Source of the DNA: Artocarpus heterophyllus
Lineage: Eukaryota > Streptophyta > Magnoliopsida > Rosales > Moraceae
Direction: 5' to 3'
NCBI GenBank assembly: GCA_025403435.1
Contig: CM046341.1
Location: forward strand, 434,001-498,000
Length of the DNA: 64,000 bases
Part shown: positions 48,897 to 60,915 of the stretch, one piece after another
Layout of the letters: every line of letters begins with the position of its first letter
Numbering within the stretch: position 1 is the stretch's first letter
Notes under the pieces: model-generated
Database searches by the model: none
Told to the model about the DNA's origin: nothing
The model's input: only the letters and a program-made list of their open reading frames with translations
Program-made: the position numbers and the translations under genes

Positions 48897-51800
48897 TCAA
48901 GCGAGGATAAGTCCTACAATGTTCAGGAAAAAAGAAAAAAAGAGAGAGAAACTATCTGTAGTATAGAAATTTGTGATTGTAAATTTACCAAAAATTTGGG
49001 AGAGAAAGTTTGAGCAGCTGCAAAAATCAAAACATTTAATTCTCTCCACGTTGTTGGTTTGATCCCCATCAGAGCCAATCGACAAAGGTATGTTTAGGCG
49101 GACCGCTTCCTCATGAGTGGTCGTAGAGTTCCGGGATGGGCCTGCGGAGTTGCTTTCGTCATCAAGCGGCGCTTCCATGCTGAAACAATCGTAGAACCTG
49201 GGGTGAGATTCTGAGTCAGTCAGAATGTTGACTTGCCCAGGTGCATCTGCATCAAAGTTGATGGTTTTAGACTGGGCTTGGTTTTGGAGAATGCTGATAC
49301 CACGTTCCTCCGCTTCTACCATGTACTCCACGTATTGCTGGATGCTCATGTTGTATTTCTTGACGAATTGTTCTTCAATATATAACATGTGGACCCCACA
49401 CCTTTTCACTTGGTAATTAAAATGACAATATTCACGTTCTGTAAATACATTATCTAGACAGAAGAAGATGAATGACATTTCCACTGCATCAAAATAGTCT
49501 TCATACTTCTGAAAGGAGCCATTATAGAACTCAGACCAAATGAACACGTGATCCGATCTAAGTGTTCCTCCTTCTTCTTGCCCGTCTTCAGATTCAAATG
49601 TTGGTTTGTACAACATCCAATCAGAAGAACCACTGTTGTGGCTTTGACCATATTTTGTTTTAATACGTGTTTCACAACGTATACAGACAATATTCTTATC
49701 AAATCTCTGATCAGAATAGAGCCCCTCAAATGAAAGAACAACACACAAGACAAAACCAGAGAAGTTAGGGCTATGCCAATTTGGTGGAAGCTTGATTGTT
49801 GTTGAACACCCCTCGGATTGGTGGCGCATCCATTTTGGAATTCTATTTCCCGGATAGCAAGCTTTTAGACTATAGAACCCAAATTCCTGTAACGTAGACT
49901 ACAGTAGTGAAAAAAGAAAACAAAAAAAAAAACAAAAAAAAACAATAACAAAAGCGAAAACGGAAACAGAAACAGAAATAATAAAAAAAAAAAAAACCAC
50001 ACACACAAAAAATAATAATAATAATTCAACAATATATTAGTAGAAAGATAAATATCCGTATACCTGTAGCTCATTTGCTAGTTTCCAAATCACTGTGGTA
50101 CCGATAAGTCTACACAGGAAATCCATCGCCACTTTATTACATGAATTCTCGTCCAATTTCAAGCACTCGTAGAACAAAAATTTTACGTAATCACGGTCAA
50201 CATAGAACGCAGGATCGCACCCTAGAGTGAGTGTAGACCACGAACTAGTTAATACCGTCTGCATTGATGTGCATCCAGTTACATTAAGCTCGTGAATGGA
50301 CAATGGTAATTCTGGCAAAGATAGAAGGTTCCGACAATGACTTATATCAAGAGAATCTAGCTTCGATAGTTTATTTATACTTGATGGTATACTGGTGAAC
50401 ATGTTTCCTTTTAGATTGATTTCAATCAAAGAGGATAAATCGCCGATCCCATGAGGGACTTCAAATAAACTGCAGTGACCCAAATCCAAATATTGTAAAG
50501 AATGCAAAGCAAGTATCATGTTCGGGAAGTTGATGAGTCTCAAGGAGCTACTGAGATTGAGCCTTTCAAGACGACTTAATTTGCTGAGGCACTCTGGGAT
50601 GCTCTCAAGATCTTTGCACTCCCTCATGTCGAGATCACGAAGCCCCATTATATTTTCAATCGGTGAGGGAAATTCTCGGATCCTTGTTCTACCTAGAGAA
50701 AGAGATTCCAAATTTTCCATAGGCTCCAAGATTTGTGGGAAATGTTCAAAGTTCGGGGAAAGATTGAGGTCAAGTTGTGTAAGAGCTTTCAACTTCGAAA
50801 TTGATGCCGCAGGAATCTCTCGTATTGAGGTCCCTCCCAAATCTAATATTTCTATATTCCCCGGAAGCTCTGGGAACTTTTCCATCTTCTCACAGTTCCT
50901 AATATCTAAGTAAAAAAGGTTTTCATGGGACCTGATTGATGAGGGTAATTCTTTAATTCCGGTGTCACCTAATCTTAAGATTCTGATATTCCCAGATATC
51001 TCCGGAAGAATTTTCAAATTAATGCATTCAAGGAAGTTAAGAGATCCAAAAGCTCTTTCTTCAGCATATTCTCGATCCTTAGATTTAAGGCCGTCAAAGC
51101 TTTGAAAATTTAGTGGTGGAACCTCAACTAAACTAGTACAACCCCAAAAGTTGACACTCTCAAGTCTTGATGCACGAGAGAGATCTGGGATTTTAACCAG
51201 TTGCTTAGAGAAACTGAAATCAATATGTTTTAGATTTTGAAGAGGCTGCAAAAAGGAAAAAAAAAAAAAAAAACTGCTTGTCAAGTTCCCTTAAAAAAAT
51301 TGCTTGCCAAGTATTTTTTTAATAACACCATATAGAAACCAAAAACAACACAATAACAAAAAAAAAAAAAAAGAAGAGAAATTTTAAGAATTAATGAGAA
51401 AGCAACATAAGAATAAAAATCTATCTATATATTAGGAGTTCCATTGCGGAAGTATTCAAAAAAAATGGTCAATTTTTAAAATTAATAAAAAAGCAATATA
51501 AGAATAACAACCTATCTATTTATTGAGGGTTTCATGTTGCGGAATTATTCAAAAAGTGGTCAAGCTTTTTCAACGTTTGTGGTTTCTTTTTTTTTTTTTT
51601 TCCCTCTCTCTTTTCTTTTTATTTTTGTTTTAAACCTTACAATACCCCCTTTTAGGCTTTTTTTTTTTTCAATAAATTGCCGAAGTTTATGAAAATCAAG
51701 GAAATATATCTTTTTTTAAACTAGACATTTCCATTATTTACATCAATGATAAATTGATTTGTACTTTATTACTGATGAGCTTGATGGTTTATTTACTTAA

Positions 51801-54800
51801 TAATTTATAGGTTTGCAGATGATATACTAATTTATGAGTGCTAAAGTATAGCTAATTAGTGGTGCTAATGTTAATCAATGATGTATTTTTGTAGAAAATA
51901 ACCATTTCCCTAATCTCACAAAATTTGGTTATTTCTCTAATATTTGAAACATTTGGCCACTTATTTAAACAGGTAGCCAAAAATAAGTCATTTGCCCAAT
52001 TCTCTCCTTTTTTTTTTTTTTAACCTTTCCTTACCCCTAAAATTTTATATGTTTTACTTAAAACACTATAACATATTATTGTTTGACCTTTATAAATATT
52101 CCTATTTTGCAATTCTCTACAGTAATATTTTTCTATTAAAAATCATTTTCTTTTTTAATTTGTACACCTTAATTAGCTTTCTATTTGAACTATAATACCG
52201 GAAGGAAATGCACGCTTTTACCAAAACGTGTATTTTGATAGATTTACATTTTTCAATTTTATATTCAAATACTATTATCTCATATATTATACTATAAGAA
52301 ATATCATTTCTTGTTCTTTTGGTTTTGTGTGGTTTGACCATTTGCCTAAATGTATTGGACTCCTTGTAAGAGAGGATATTACCTAACTTGTTGAATGAAG
52401 TTCAGTTTCTTTTAAAAAATAATAATAATTTATATGGACTTCTCTCTTAGATTTGGCTAATGTTTCTTTCTTTCTTTCTTTCTTTCTTTTTACTTTTTTT
52501 TGTCTCCTAAAATTTCTATGCATTTTTTTCTAATAAAGCTCTAAAACATTATTTTGTCGAATATGTATTTTGGCATCATCTATTTTCTTTTTTTTAAGAT
52601 ATATATATTTTTTATACAATGGAGGATCAAATCTCTTTTCCCCCAAACCAATACCCACCCCACCCCTTCTCCAGTGCCATTAGACCAACATGTATTGGGC
52701 GGCATCATCTATTTTCTTAACTCTATGTTTTTAAGTGTGCCTCATGTGCCCCATCAAAATAGGTTTTTTCTTTAAATATGATCTATTGATATATCTTTGA
52801 TACTCATAAGTTTTTTTTAATCCTATATTTGGTACCTATCATAAAGTAGGCAATATTTGTAATATATACTCCTTACCGTAATCATATTAACAACCACAAC
52901 AACAACAACAACAATAATTATTAAAATTGAGAATACCTGAACACCATCCCATAGCTGCTTCAGCTGACTGTACGGCATTTCAAGTTCAACAAGAGATTCT
53001 GGTCTGAATTTTGTAGGTAAACTTTTCAACGGGTAGTCGCACCAGTTGAGATATCTAAGCGATTTAGGAAGATTATGAAGACCTTGATGAAGGTATACTT
53101 TGAACTTCTTCTTATTGTTGTGATCAGGATAGTAAATTTTGAGCAATCTCAAACTAGACATCGATTCAAAAACTACAGGTTCTAAGAACAGATCTTCATC
53201 AATCTTAGACATGTCTAAGAATATTCCTTCAATGCTTTTGGTACCCTGACACCATGAAGAAAATTTATACAGATAAGCAATCAAAATAGAAAAGAAATCT
53301 CTAAAAACTAACATAAATCTAATACATACTTAGTGGCAATGATTCCCATAATGAAGGACACCGTTTAGATTAAGCTGAAAAAAAACATTGAAATGGTTCT
53401 GGGGAATTTTTGGATTTACCTTTTGCGATGACTTTTTAAAATTCGTCGCAAATAATTTTTCGGAAACCACCAAAACTTCAAAAGTCGTCGCAAATAATTT
53501 TTTGGAGACCACCAAAACTTCTGCCAATTTTTCCCAAAAATATTAAATGCTCAACCTTTTGGTGGCATTAAGTTAATATGTCATCACAAATACATACTAT
53601 TAATTTCAATTTCATTTGCGACGACTTGTCGTCGTTAATGCTCTATTATCTACGTCGTCATGTCATCGTAAATAATAATTGCGACGACATGTTCAACGTA
53701 AATAAATGGAAGTGTTTTTGCTACGATAACACATTATTAGAAACAACAAAAGTCGCTTATATTGTTGTCACGAAAGATCTCATTTATAGTAGTAAATTAA
53801 TCATGTTTTGATTTTAGAAAAACTAAGCTTTTTAATTTTATGCAAAAGGTAGTGTAAATGTATTTGAAAGACATCTTGGGCGATCTAGACATAAAAGACA
53901 TCTTGAGCAGCACTTACTTTTTTGTTTTCCAAGACATGAAAGGCATCTTGAGCGATCCATAACCGACTTCGTTCAGCAGGCCCATTACAAGACTCTTGAC
54001 GAACAATTTCCCATCCCATCTCCTGTATTAAATCATGCATCGAAATTCTGTCACATCCAGTTACTAGTGACTTTTCAATGAGAACATTAATCCCTATGTG
54101 AGACTCTTCATCTAATATTCTCTCTATGAAATTTCTATCCTCCCCTCTGAAAAAACATGCAATATCAAGGAATATAGACTTCTCTATACGATCTAGAGCA
54201 TCAAAACTCATTTTCAACACTTTCTGAACTGTTCCATCAGGACCCTTTTTGAGTTTGCTCAATGCACTTTTCCATTCTGATATGCTCCGAGAATGAAGAT
54301 GAGAACCCAAGACTTTAAGAGCTAACGGATTGCCTTGAGCATAATGTAGCACCCTCTCTGCTGGATCAGCATAATCTGTACTTATGGCAGAGTCTCTTTT
54401 AAAGGCTTTCAGATAAAAGAGTCTACGAGCTTCATCAGAATCCAATGGATCAACGTCATATATCTCATCAGCTCTACTCATAAGTAACTTCTTGTCTCTA
54501 CTTGTAATAATTATTCTACTCCCAACACCAAAGCAATGCTTTTGATCTTGTTGGCAAACATCATGACTTTCTTCCACCAAACATTCTAGTTGTTCAAGCT
54601 CATTTACATTGTCAAGAACAACAAGCACCCTTTTACGGAGCAGTTGAACATCTTTAAAGGAACTCTCCATATTTATACGATCACACCTCAGTAACTTGCA
54701 AAAAAGCCTTTCCTTTAAACTGTTTAGACCATGTTTATTTGCATCTTCCTTTACATTTGCAAAAAAACAAGCATCAAATTTAGAAGAGAGTTGTTTGTAC

Positions 54801-56116
54801 AAGGCCTCAGCTAGAGTTGTTTTTCCTATTCCGCCCATGCCCCAAATGCCTATAGTGCGAACAGTTGAGGAGCCAACACATAGCAAGGATTCTATCTTCT
54901 TAAGACGTTTACTTATTCCAACTAGACCTTGAAAATCAATAGCAGCATGACTTGACCAGATATTTTGTAATTTCTCTATAACGTTTTTGACAATCTTCTC
55001 AACAAATTCAAATTCGGACCTATCATATACATATATATAGAAGAAAATAGTACTTAGTGAAAAGGAAGGGGAAAAAAAACAGAGAGGGAGCAAACATAAG
55101 TTAAAATATGGCAAAATCTACAAGTCGTGTTGAAATATAGCAAAAAATTTAAGATATTCTACAAATAACAAAAAATTGATATAATTTACAAACATAAAGA
55201 TCGTCATAATAATTGCTATATAGGTATGTTATTCCTAAAATATTCTAACAAAAAATTGTTAACACTCTTATATATATGTCATGTACTGTAAATTTAACCA
55301 GGGGAAAACAAATTAAATAGCTGGTATTTAATGTAGAACTATTAGTTTGGGATTAAATACCAGCAGTTTAGCTCAAATCCTATTGCAAATGGGATCATTA
55401 AGCCTAAATATTTGAGATTGTTGTTATTCTAAAGTATTCTTATTGATTGTGAAATTGACATAAAATTCCTCTTTATAACAAAAAAAAAAAAAAAGAGATC
55501 AGCAGCAAAAGATGACAAGGTAGTTTTTCTTAGTATAGACCTTATTGCATAATCATAATCATTTAATCACCAGAGTAATACGAGGGAAATTATACGTGTG
55601 TGTGTGTGTATATAAACTACCACTTACTCATCATGTTGCAGATCAAAACCAGATAGACCAGTTGCTTCTTTCAAAGCATTCCTCCACTCTTCCACTTTGT
55701 TTTTGTCATGATTAAAACGTTTTTGATGTGCAACAAAAGCAGCAGCATAACTTCCCCTTTGGTGTCTTATATCTGATGGATCCACATGATAGAAGACAGG
55801 TAAAACAATCTGCCCTCTCTCCTTCTTGCATTTGAGTATGTGCTTCAATTCATCTAAACACCATCTCGAAGAAGCATAATCCTTGGAGAAGATGACAAGC
55901 GAAAGTTGTGATTCCTCAATTGCCGTCAAGAGCGCAGGTGAAATTTCATCTCCCCTCTCGAGACTCTTCTCATCTATATAGGTCTGGATTGAATTCCGAC
56001 ACAAAGCGGCATAAAGATGGCTAGTAAAATTCTTACGAGTATCTTCACCTCTGAAACTGATGAAGGACATCGTATTTGCATGAATTCCGGAAAGAAGAAG
56101 AAGAAGCAACAGCCAT
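48897..56116 (-). CDS. TIR-NB-ARC-LRR resistance protein with C-JID, one frameshift in TIR
   Basis: Five exons on the minus strand: 56116-55628 (TIR), 55019-53918 (NB-ARC), 53245-52937 and 51245-50064 (LRRs), 49886-48897 (C-JID and tail), all with GT-AG borders and matching phases. NB-ARC shows GMGGIGKTTLA, LVVLDNVNE (usual LDDV), GSRIIITSRD, GNPLALKVLG, FLDIACFFRGE and MHDLIQEMG. TIR has SRWCLDEL with the catalytic Glu and FYHVDPSDIRHQRGSY. C-JID begins CYPGNRIPKWM. Total about 1356 residues. The family consists of intracellular immune receptors whose TIRs act as NADases after assembly. One extra C near 56065, in KYDV(C)F, throws the first ATG out of frame. ATG 56070 is in frame but would lose the first TIR strand. 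It is a recent pseudogene, a sequence error or an alternative start. Confidence 0.88.
53390..53794. mobile_element. CACTA-like fragment in NLR intron 2
   Basis: GCGACGAC/GTCGTCGC-type motifs recur in both orientations, and a 41-base block (AATTCGTCGCAAATAATTTTT...ACCAAAACTTC) is repeated in tandem at 53439-53521. The right end CATTTATAGTAGTA resembles an inverted CACTACTATAAAT terminus with the last base changed. The left end is not found. It is spliced out with intron 2 (53246-53917). Confidence 0.5.
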
Positions 56117-56185
56117 AGTCATATATATTTTCAGGGGAAATTGTCCTAAATTGGAATCAAAGCAGTAAAGGTTTTCTTAACACAT

Positions 56186-56200
56186 CTCTATATATTTATG
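56186..56200 (-). promoter_or_regulatory. Probable TATA box of the NLR gene
   Basis: On the minus strand CATAAATATATAGAG lies about 70-85 bases upstream of ATG 56116, a plausible distance for a short leader. The matching site upstream of the paralogue at 180 is altered. Confidence 0.5.
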
Positions 56201-57354
56201 AAGAGATGAAAGAGAGGCCACGTCAGGCTTGTAAGAATAGTATAGTCTAAAAAGTTGAAGCCATGAGCAAGTGGTAAGGAAAATTCTTGGAGGGTAGAAA
56301 GAAGAATATGACGAGTGGGGGAGTGACATCACATCGTGCATACTTTTGACCACCATGTGAATCGGAGTATTTTTCCTATGTTTAATATTTTTTAAAAACA
56401 AGAAGAAAAGGAAAAGCCAAGTTGCCCCACCACTTTCGGTGATATGCATGGATATGCGGGTCACTCATGTCCTCTCAACTCAATGATGTTAATGATGCAT
56501 TTCATACTACTTTTTGACTATCGACCTTTGTGCGATCAAAATTGCAAAATGATAATGAAATAATCCAACAAAAAATCCCAGAACGGGACGAATTCGATTT
56601 AATCCAATTATTAGAGATAATTCAAATCTGATAAATCTAAATATAAATTTCTATCCATTAACCCGCCTCATCATGGATGGTTTTTAGTCATAGAAAGTTC
56701 GTGACTTAAAATTACATAGTTAAAGTTTTTAGTTACAATAAAAATTAAACTAAAAGTTATAATTAAATATATTTATCACAATATTTTATTGTGATTAAAA
56801 GTTTTTTAAAAAATTATTGTGATTAAAAGTTTATTTTTTATAACGAAAGAAGGATACAATTTTACAAAAGATAAAACACTAATTTTATTAAATTTTAAAT
56901 ATAAATTTAAAAGAAAACAAATAGAGACAGAGGCAAGCCAAAACTGGGGGGCTCAAGCCCCCTCTCAACTTTTTTTTCCCACCTATAATAAATAAATATA
57001 TGGATTACAAACTCAAAAATTTACCAAAATTTGAACAAAACTCTCTCTAAATAAGTTAAATATATATAATATTATACATTATAAAATATTAGCCTCCTAA
57101 AAAAAAATCCTAGCTCCGTCGGGGAAAACAAAAATTCAAAGGATGATCATATTCTCTCTGTCTTGAAGTGGCTCCTCCCCGGATATAATACGTATATAGC
57201 TTATGTAGCAAATAATAAGTGGCGCTGCCCTGTATATAATAACTGTACATCTCAATATGAAAATAAGTAAGGAGTACTCTTTTAACTGCTTTTGCAGCGT
57301 TGATGGTTGGCTGTCTCCCTCACATTGGGATAGGTCAGGTTGGAAAAAAAAAAG
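56201..57354. other. NLR upstream region and unassigned DNA
   Basis: Bases to about 56320 match 181-330. The segment 56930-57130 (GGGGGGCTCAAGCCCCCTCTCAAC ... CTAGCTCCGTCGGGG) has the look of a common plant transposon scrap. Its class could not be fixed. No coding sequence is supported. Confidence 0.35.
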
Positions 57355-57625
57355 TTCACCTACCCCTACTACAGACTACAAATTTCACAACGGTTTATAA
57401 ACGTCGTGAAAAAATTATCATGATATAAAATAAAGTTTTTACGATGATTTTTTTACAGTCGTGGAATAAAAAAATTGGTACAGAAAGGAGGATGCGGGTG
57501 TATATCTTCCACGACAGTTTTTGAAAAAACCGTCGTGAAATCTAAGCTTCTACGATGGTTTTTTACCGTCGTGGAATCAAAGGCTTCAACGGTTTCAACG
57601 CTCCCTTACGAACGTCACAGATGTC
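57355..57625. mobile_element. CACTA-like remnant with palindromic subterminal repeats
   Basis: About four mini-palindromes follow each other, each built on ACGACGGTTTTT...AAAACCGTCGTG (57390, 57440-57465, 57508-57540, 57550-57580). Arrays of short inverted motifs near the ends are typical of CACTA transposons, where they bind the transposase. No terminal CACTA or target duplication was found, so the class is an inference. Confidence 0.45.
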
Positions 57626-57839
57626 GTTACATTCATACGTGTTACTATTATTTAGATAAACTATTTTAATTTAAAACATAGTTTGGAAACATATCCCAGG
57701 ATCTATACATACATTTTTTTTTTTACTAAATAGCAATATTTCAAAACCTTCTATATGTATTTAAACAGTTTATCAATACCAAGTTAATGAAGCCATAATG
57801 CAATTAAAATTTAAAATCATTACTTAATTTCGTTCATAG
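57626..57839. other. Unassigned DNA, possibly LTR end
   Basis: AT-rich. It may belong to the 3' end of the gypsy LTR that follows, but no TGT...ACA end could be fixed. Confidence 0.3.
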
Positions 57840-60800
57840 TTCGGTAGGCCGAACTCCAAACATCGGCAGGACAAACTTCAACCACCAGCGGGCCGTCCGA
57901 GACTCTGCAAAAATAGGGTTTAAAGTTACTAAGATTGGCAGGCCGATACAAGATAATCGAGAGGCTAATACCAACATCGGCAGACCGATCAATAATGATC
58001 GACAGGCCAATCTTCTACAAAAGTCAAGATAATTAAAAACAAGTCTTAATATCTCAAAGTGCACGAAGTAAACATACAAAGTAGTAAAAAGAAAGTTCAT
58101 GAAATTTGAAACTTCTTTCTTAGCGTCTTCCGTTTTCAATCCATCGTACATAGCTCACGCACCCGTCCTTGCCATCCACCTAATCCATAATCTTTTTACC
58201 TCTATCTGCAACATGATTATAAACTAAGTAAGCAAAAGCTTAGTAAGTACACTTTCTAACTCACAACATAAAACATTTTATGAACATTCTTTATACAACA
58301 ACATATTCATAACCGTCATTATCATAATAGTGCATTTGGCACAATTTCATATAGAACATATCTTTCGTTTCATTGTCCATATTAAAACTTTGTTCATTTT
58401 ATCTTTAAGGGCCCAAGTGTTGCACCATTATCATCATCATAGGCGTGCCATCATGAAAGGAGAGAGATGGCTAATCTCAAACTAAACATGATATCATAAA
58501 CATAAACATAACATAACAGGGTGTGCAACACTCATTTAGGTGATACATACATATATTAGATGCTTTACAAAAAATCAGCATCAAAACATGCATAAACTTT
58601 TATACATCAAAACTTTCATAATAAAACATCATGTATAATCATCATGGAAATCATTATAAAACCATCATGATCATAGATTTCAAACTTTTATAGACTTCAT
58701 CATGTTGCAGATGAGAATGTACTTACTTGATTAGCTTACTAAACCTTAATTTTAGATGACGTCGCCGCGGTCTTGATGTGCTTACTTATTGGCGTGTTCA
58801 TGTCATACATTCATTTACACATACAATTAATACTCATTTTTATGAAATCATCCAACATCATATAACTTCATTCATACCTCTATCGTAAGAATTCCAAGTA
58901 TGCAAGTGCATTATACTAATCATTTGGAATATTCATGCTAACTGCAAAAGTAAAACTTGCCTGACCACTAAGGCTTTACAACTCAATAAATTACAATTTC
59001 ATACACAACTAAGGCATGAGACTTTGCAGGGGCATAACTAACATATATGTAAATTACTCAAATTTTTCATTAACCATAAAAATTCCATTAAACATTTAAA
59101 ATAAGTCACATAACATACAACACCAAAAATTGCCAGCAACCATAAACAGTATGCATCCCTAACACATATTCATATAATAATTTATCTACATCACAAAATA
59201 ATCTGATAAAATTTTTGCATGTAGAAGACATCTAAAACTATAACCTATTAAAAAATTAGCTTCAAATAAATTTAAAAGAATTCAAAACATGCATTAGAAT
59301 TCAGGTACCAAATATACTCCAAACATATGAAGTAGTGAGCAACACACGATCATTATTTTCAAATAGTTAAGATAAAATTACTTTGACCTCAAAATTTTTA
59401 TGACAGGCTGTAAACATGTAAATATAGTACCACAAAATTTTCGTTGTCAAATAAATTCATTTGGCCATACAAAATAATCACACAAACAAGAAGTCTAGAA
59501 TTTGACTAATTGACATAACATATTCATCATTTCACCATGGGACTTTCCAGTTCAACACTTAATATATACATGAATTTATTTGCCAAATTTCGTGCAAAAT
59601 AACATTCATTGCCCTATGAACAAAAACTATATTTTTTTGTGCAACATAACCAATCAGCAACAGTTTACTATGAGTGGCATAGACTAAAAATTTAATATAT
59701 CAACATAGAGAACTCCAACACTTAATATATACATGAATTTATCTGCCAAATTTCGTGCAAAATAACATTCATTGCCCTATGAACAAAAACTATATTTTTT
59801 TGTGCAACATAACCAATCAGCAACAGTTTACTATGAATGGCAGAGACTAAAAATTTAATATATCAACATAGAGAACTCCAAATGGCGTGAAATTTTGAGG
59901 AATATTACAAAACACATACATGAATATCATACTCAAATTTTAGAGCAAATAGAAATTCATAGGCAGAGTTATGGGGGTTGGATCATAGGGTGATTAAAAT
60001 TTCAGAAATACCGAGAATGAGTTTCTTACCTCAAAATGAATTCTTCTCAAGCTTTCCTTGAATTCACCCAAGAGAAAATCCAATATTTCATTCAAATATT
60101 TTGTAGGAAAATTGAAGGAAAGAAAAGGAAGAAGACATGGAGAAAAGAAGAAGAAGAAGGAGAGAGCATGAGAACGTAAGAGAAAAGAAAAAAGAAAAAA
60201 AGAAAAACAGTCTTGGAGGGAGAGAAAATATTTGCGTGAAAATGGAATTGGTGTGAAAATATTCTTTTCTATAATGATAATTAGAATGCTGAAATAATCA
60301 CGTGAAAGATGGAGGATGTTTAGGGGGCAAAGTCAAACAATTTGTTCTACTTACCAAAATTTAAATTCTCAAAATAGGAAACTTCACCATAAAATCAAAT
60401 CATCATCAAAGTCAAACATTCCACCACATGAAATAAGGGAAAAAGGCCAAAAATATGTCAATCCATCAGAATTTATCATCTAATCATATCCAATCATCAA
60501 TGCCACAATTTTGGTGATCATCTGCTGATTACTCGTCAACTGTCATCCGCCTGCTGATAGTTTACTTTGGCCTGTCAAAGTCGTGAGATCCGGCCTGTCG
60601 ATTAAATCCATCAGCCTGCCATTCCATGAGAGATAATTTGGCCTGCCAAACTTGAAGGATCGGCCTACCGAACTACCGCATACACTAAAATATAACAAAA
60701 CATTAATTAATTACTAATTAATTATCAAGTATACAATCATAAATGACATAAACACCTTGAGCACATCAATTCCACGTAACTATCACCTGTCATAATACTA

Positions 60801-60901
60801 AAAATAAAAAAGTCAGTAACATAATATCTTAAGGGAAAAAAATACTTAACGTCGTTACTTATCTAAGAATATCTGTTACATGAAAATTGACAGGTGTTAT
60901 A
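57840..60901 (-). mobile_element. 3' LTR of a chromodomain gypsy element
   Basis: Read on the minus strand it starts TATAACACCTGTC (decayed TGTAACACC) just after a polypurine tract AAGGTAGGGAGAAT. The central part (58350-58560) matches solo LTR D in inverted orientation (AAGTGTTGCA, GTGTGCAACACT, GGGCCC). Both ends carry several imperfect copies of the palindromic box ATCGGCAGGCCGAT. The far end is approximate. Confidence 0.7.
59553..59878 (-). repeat. 163-bp tandem duplication in the gypsy LTR
   Basis: The block starting CAACACTTAATATATACATG recurs at 59716. The two copies differ at only about three positions, so the duplication is much younger than the LTR. Confidence 0.92.
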
Positions 60902-60915
60902 ATTCTCCCTACCTT

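Noticed and set aside
49865..50074. 69-codon hydrophobic frame (poly-Phe/Leu)
   Set aside because: Made by A-rich intron sequence between NLR exons 4 and 5.
50518..50913. 131-codon plus-strand frame
   Set aside because: Antisense shadow of the NLR LRR exon.
57390..57600. Possible CRISPR-like repeat array
   Set aside because: Units are irregular, palindromic and in plant DNA. They fit transposon subterminal repeats.
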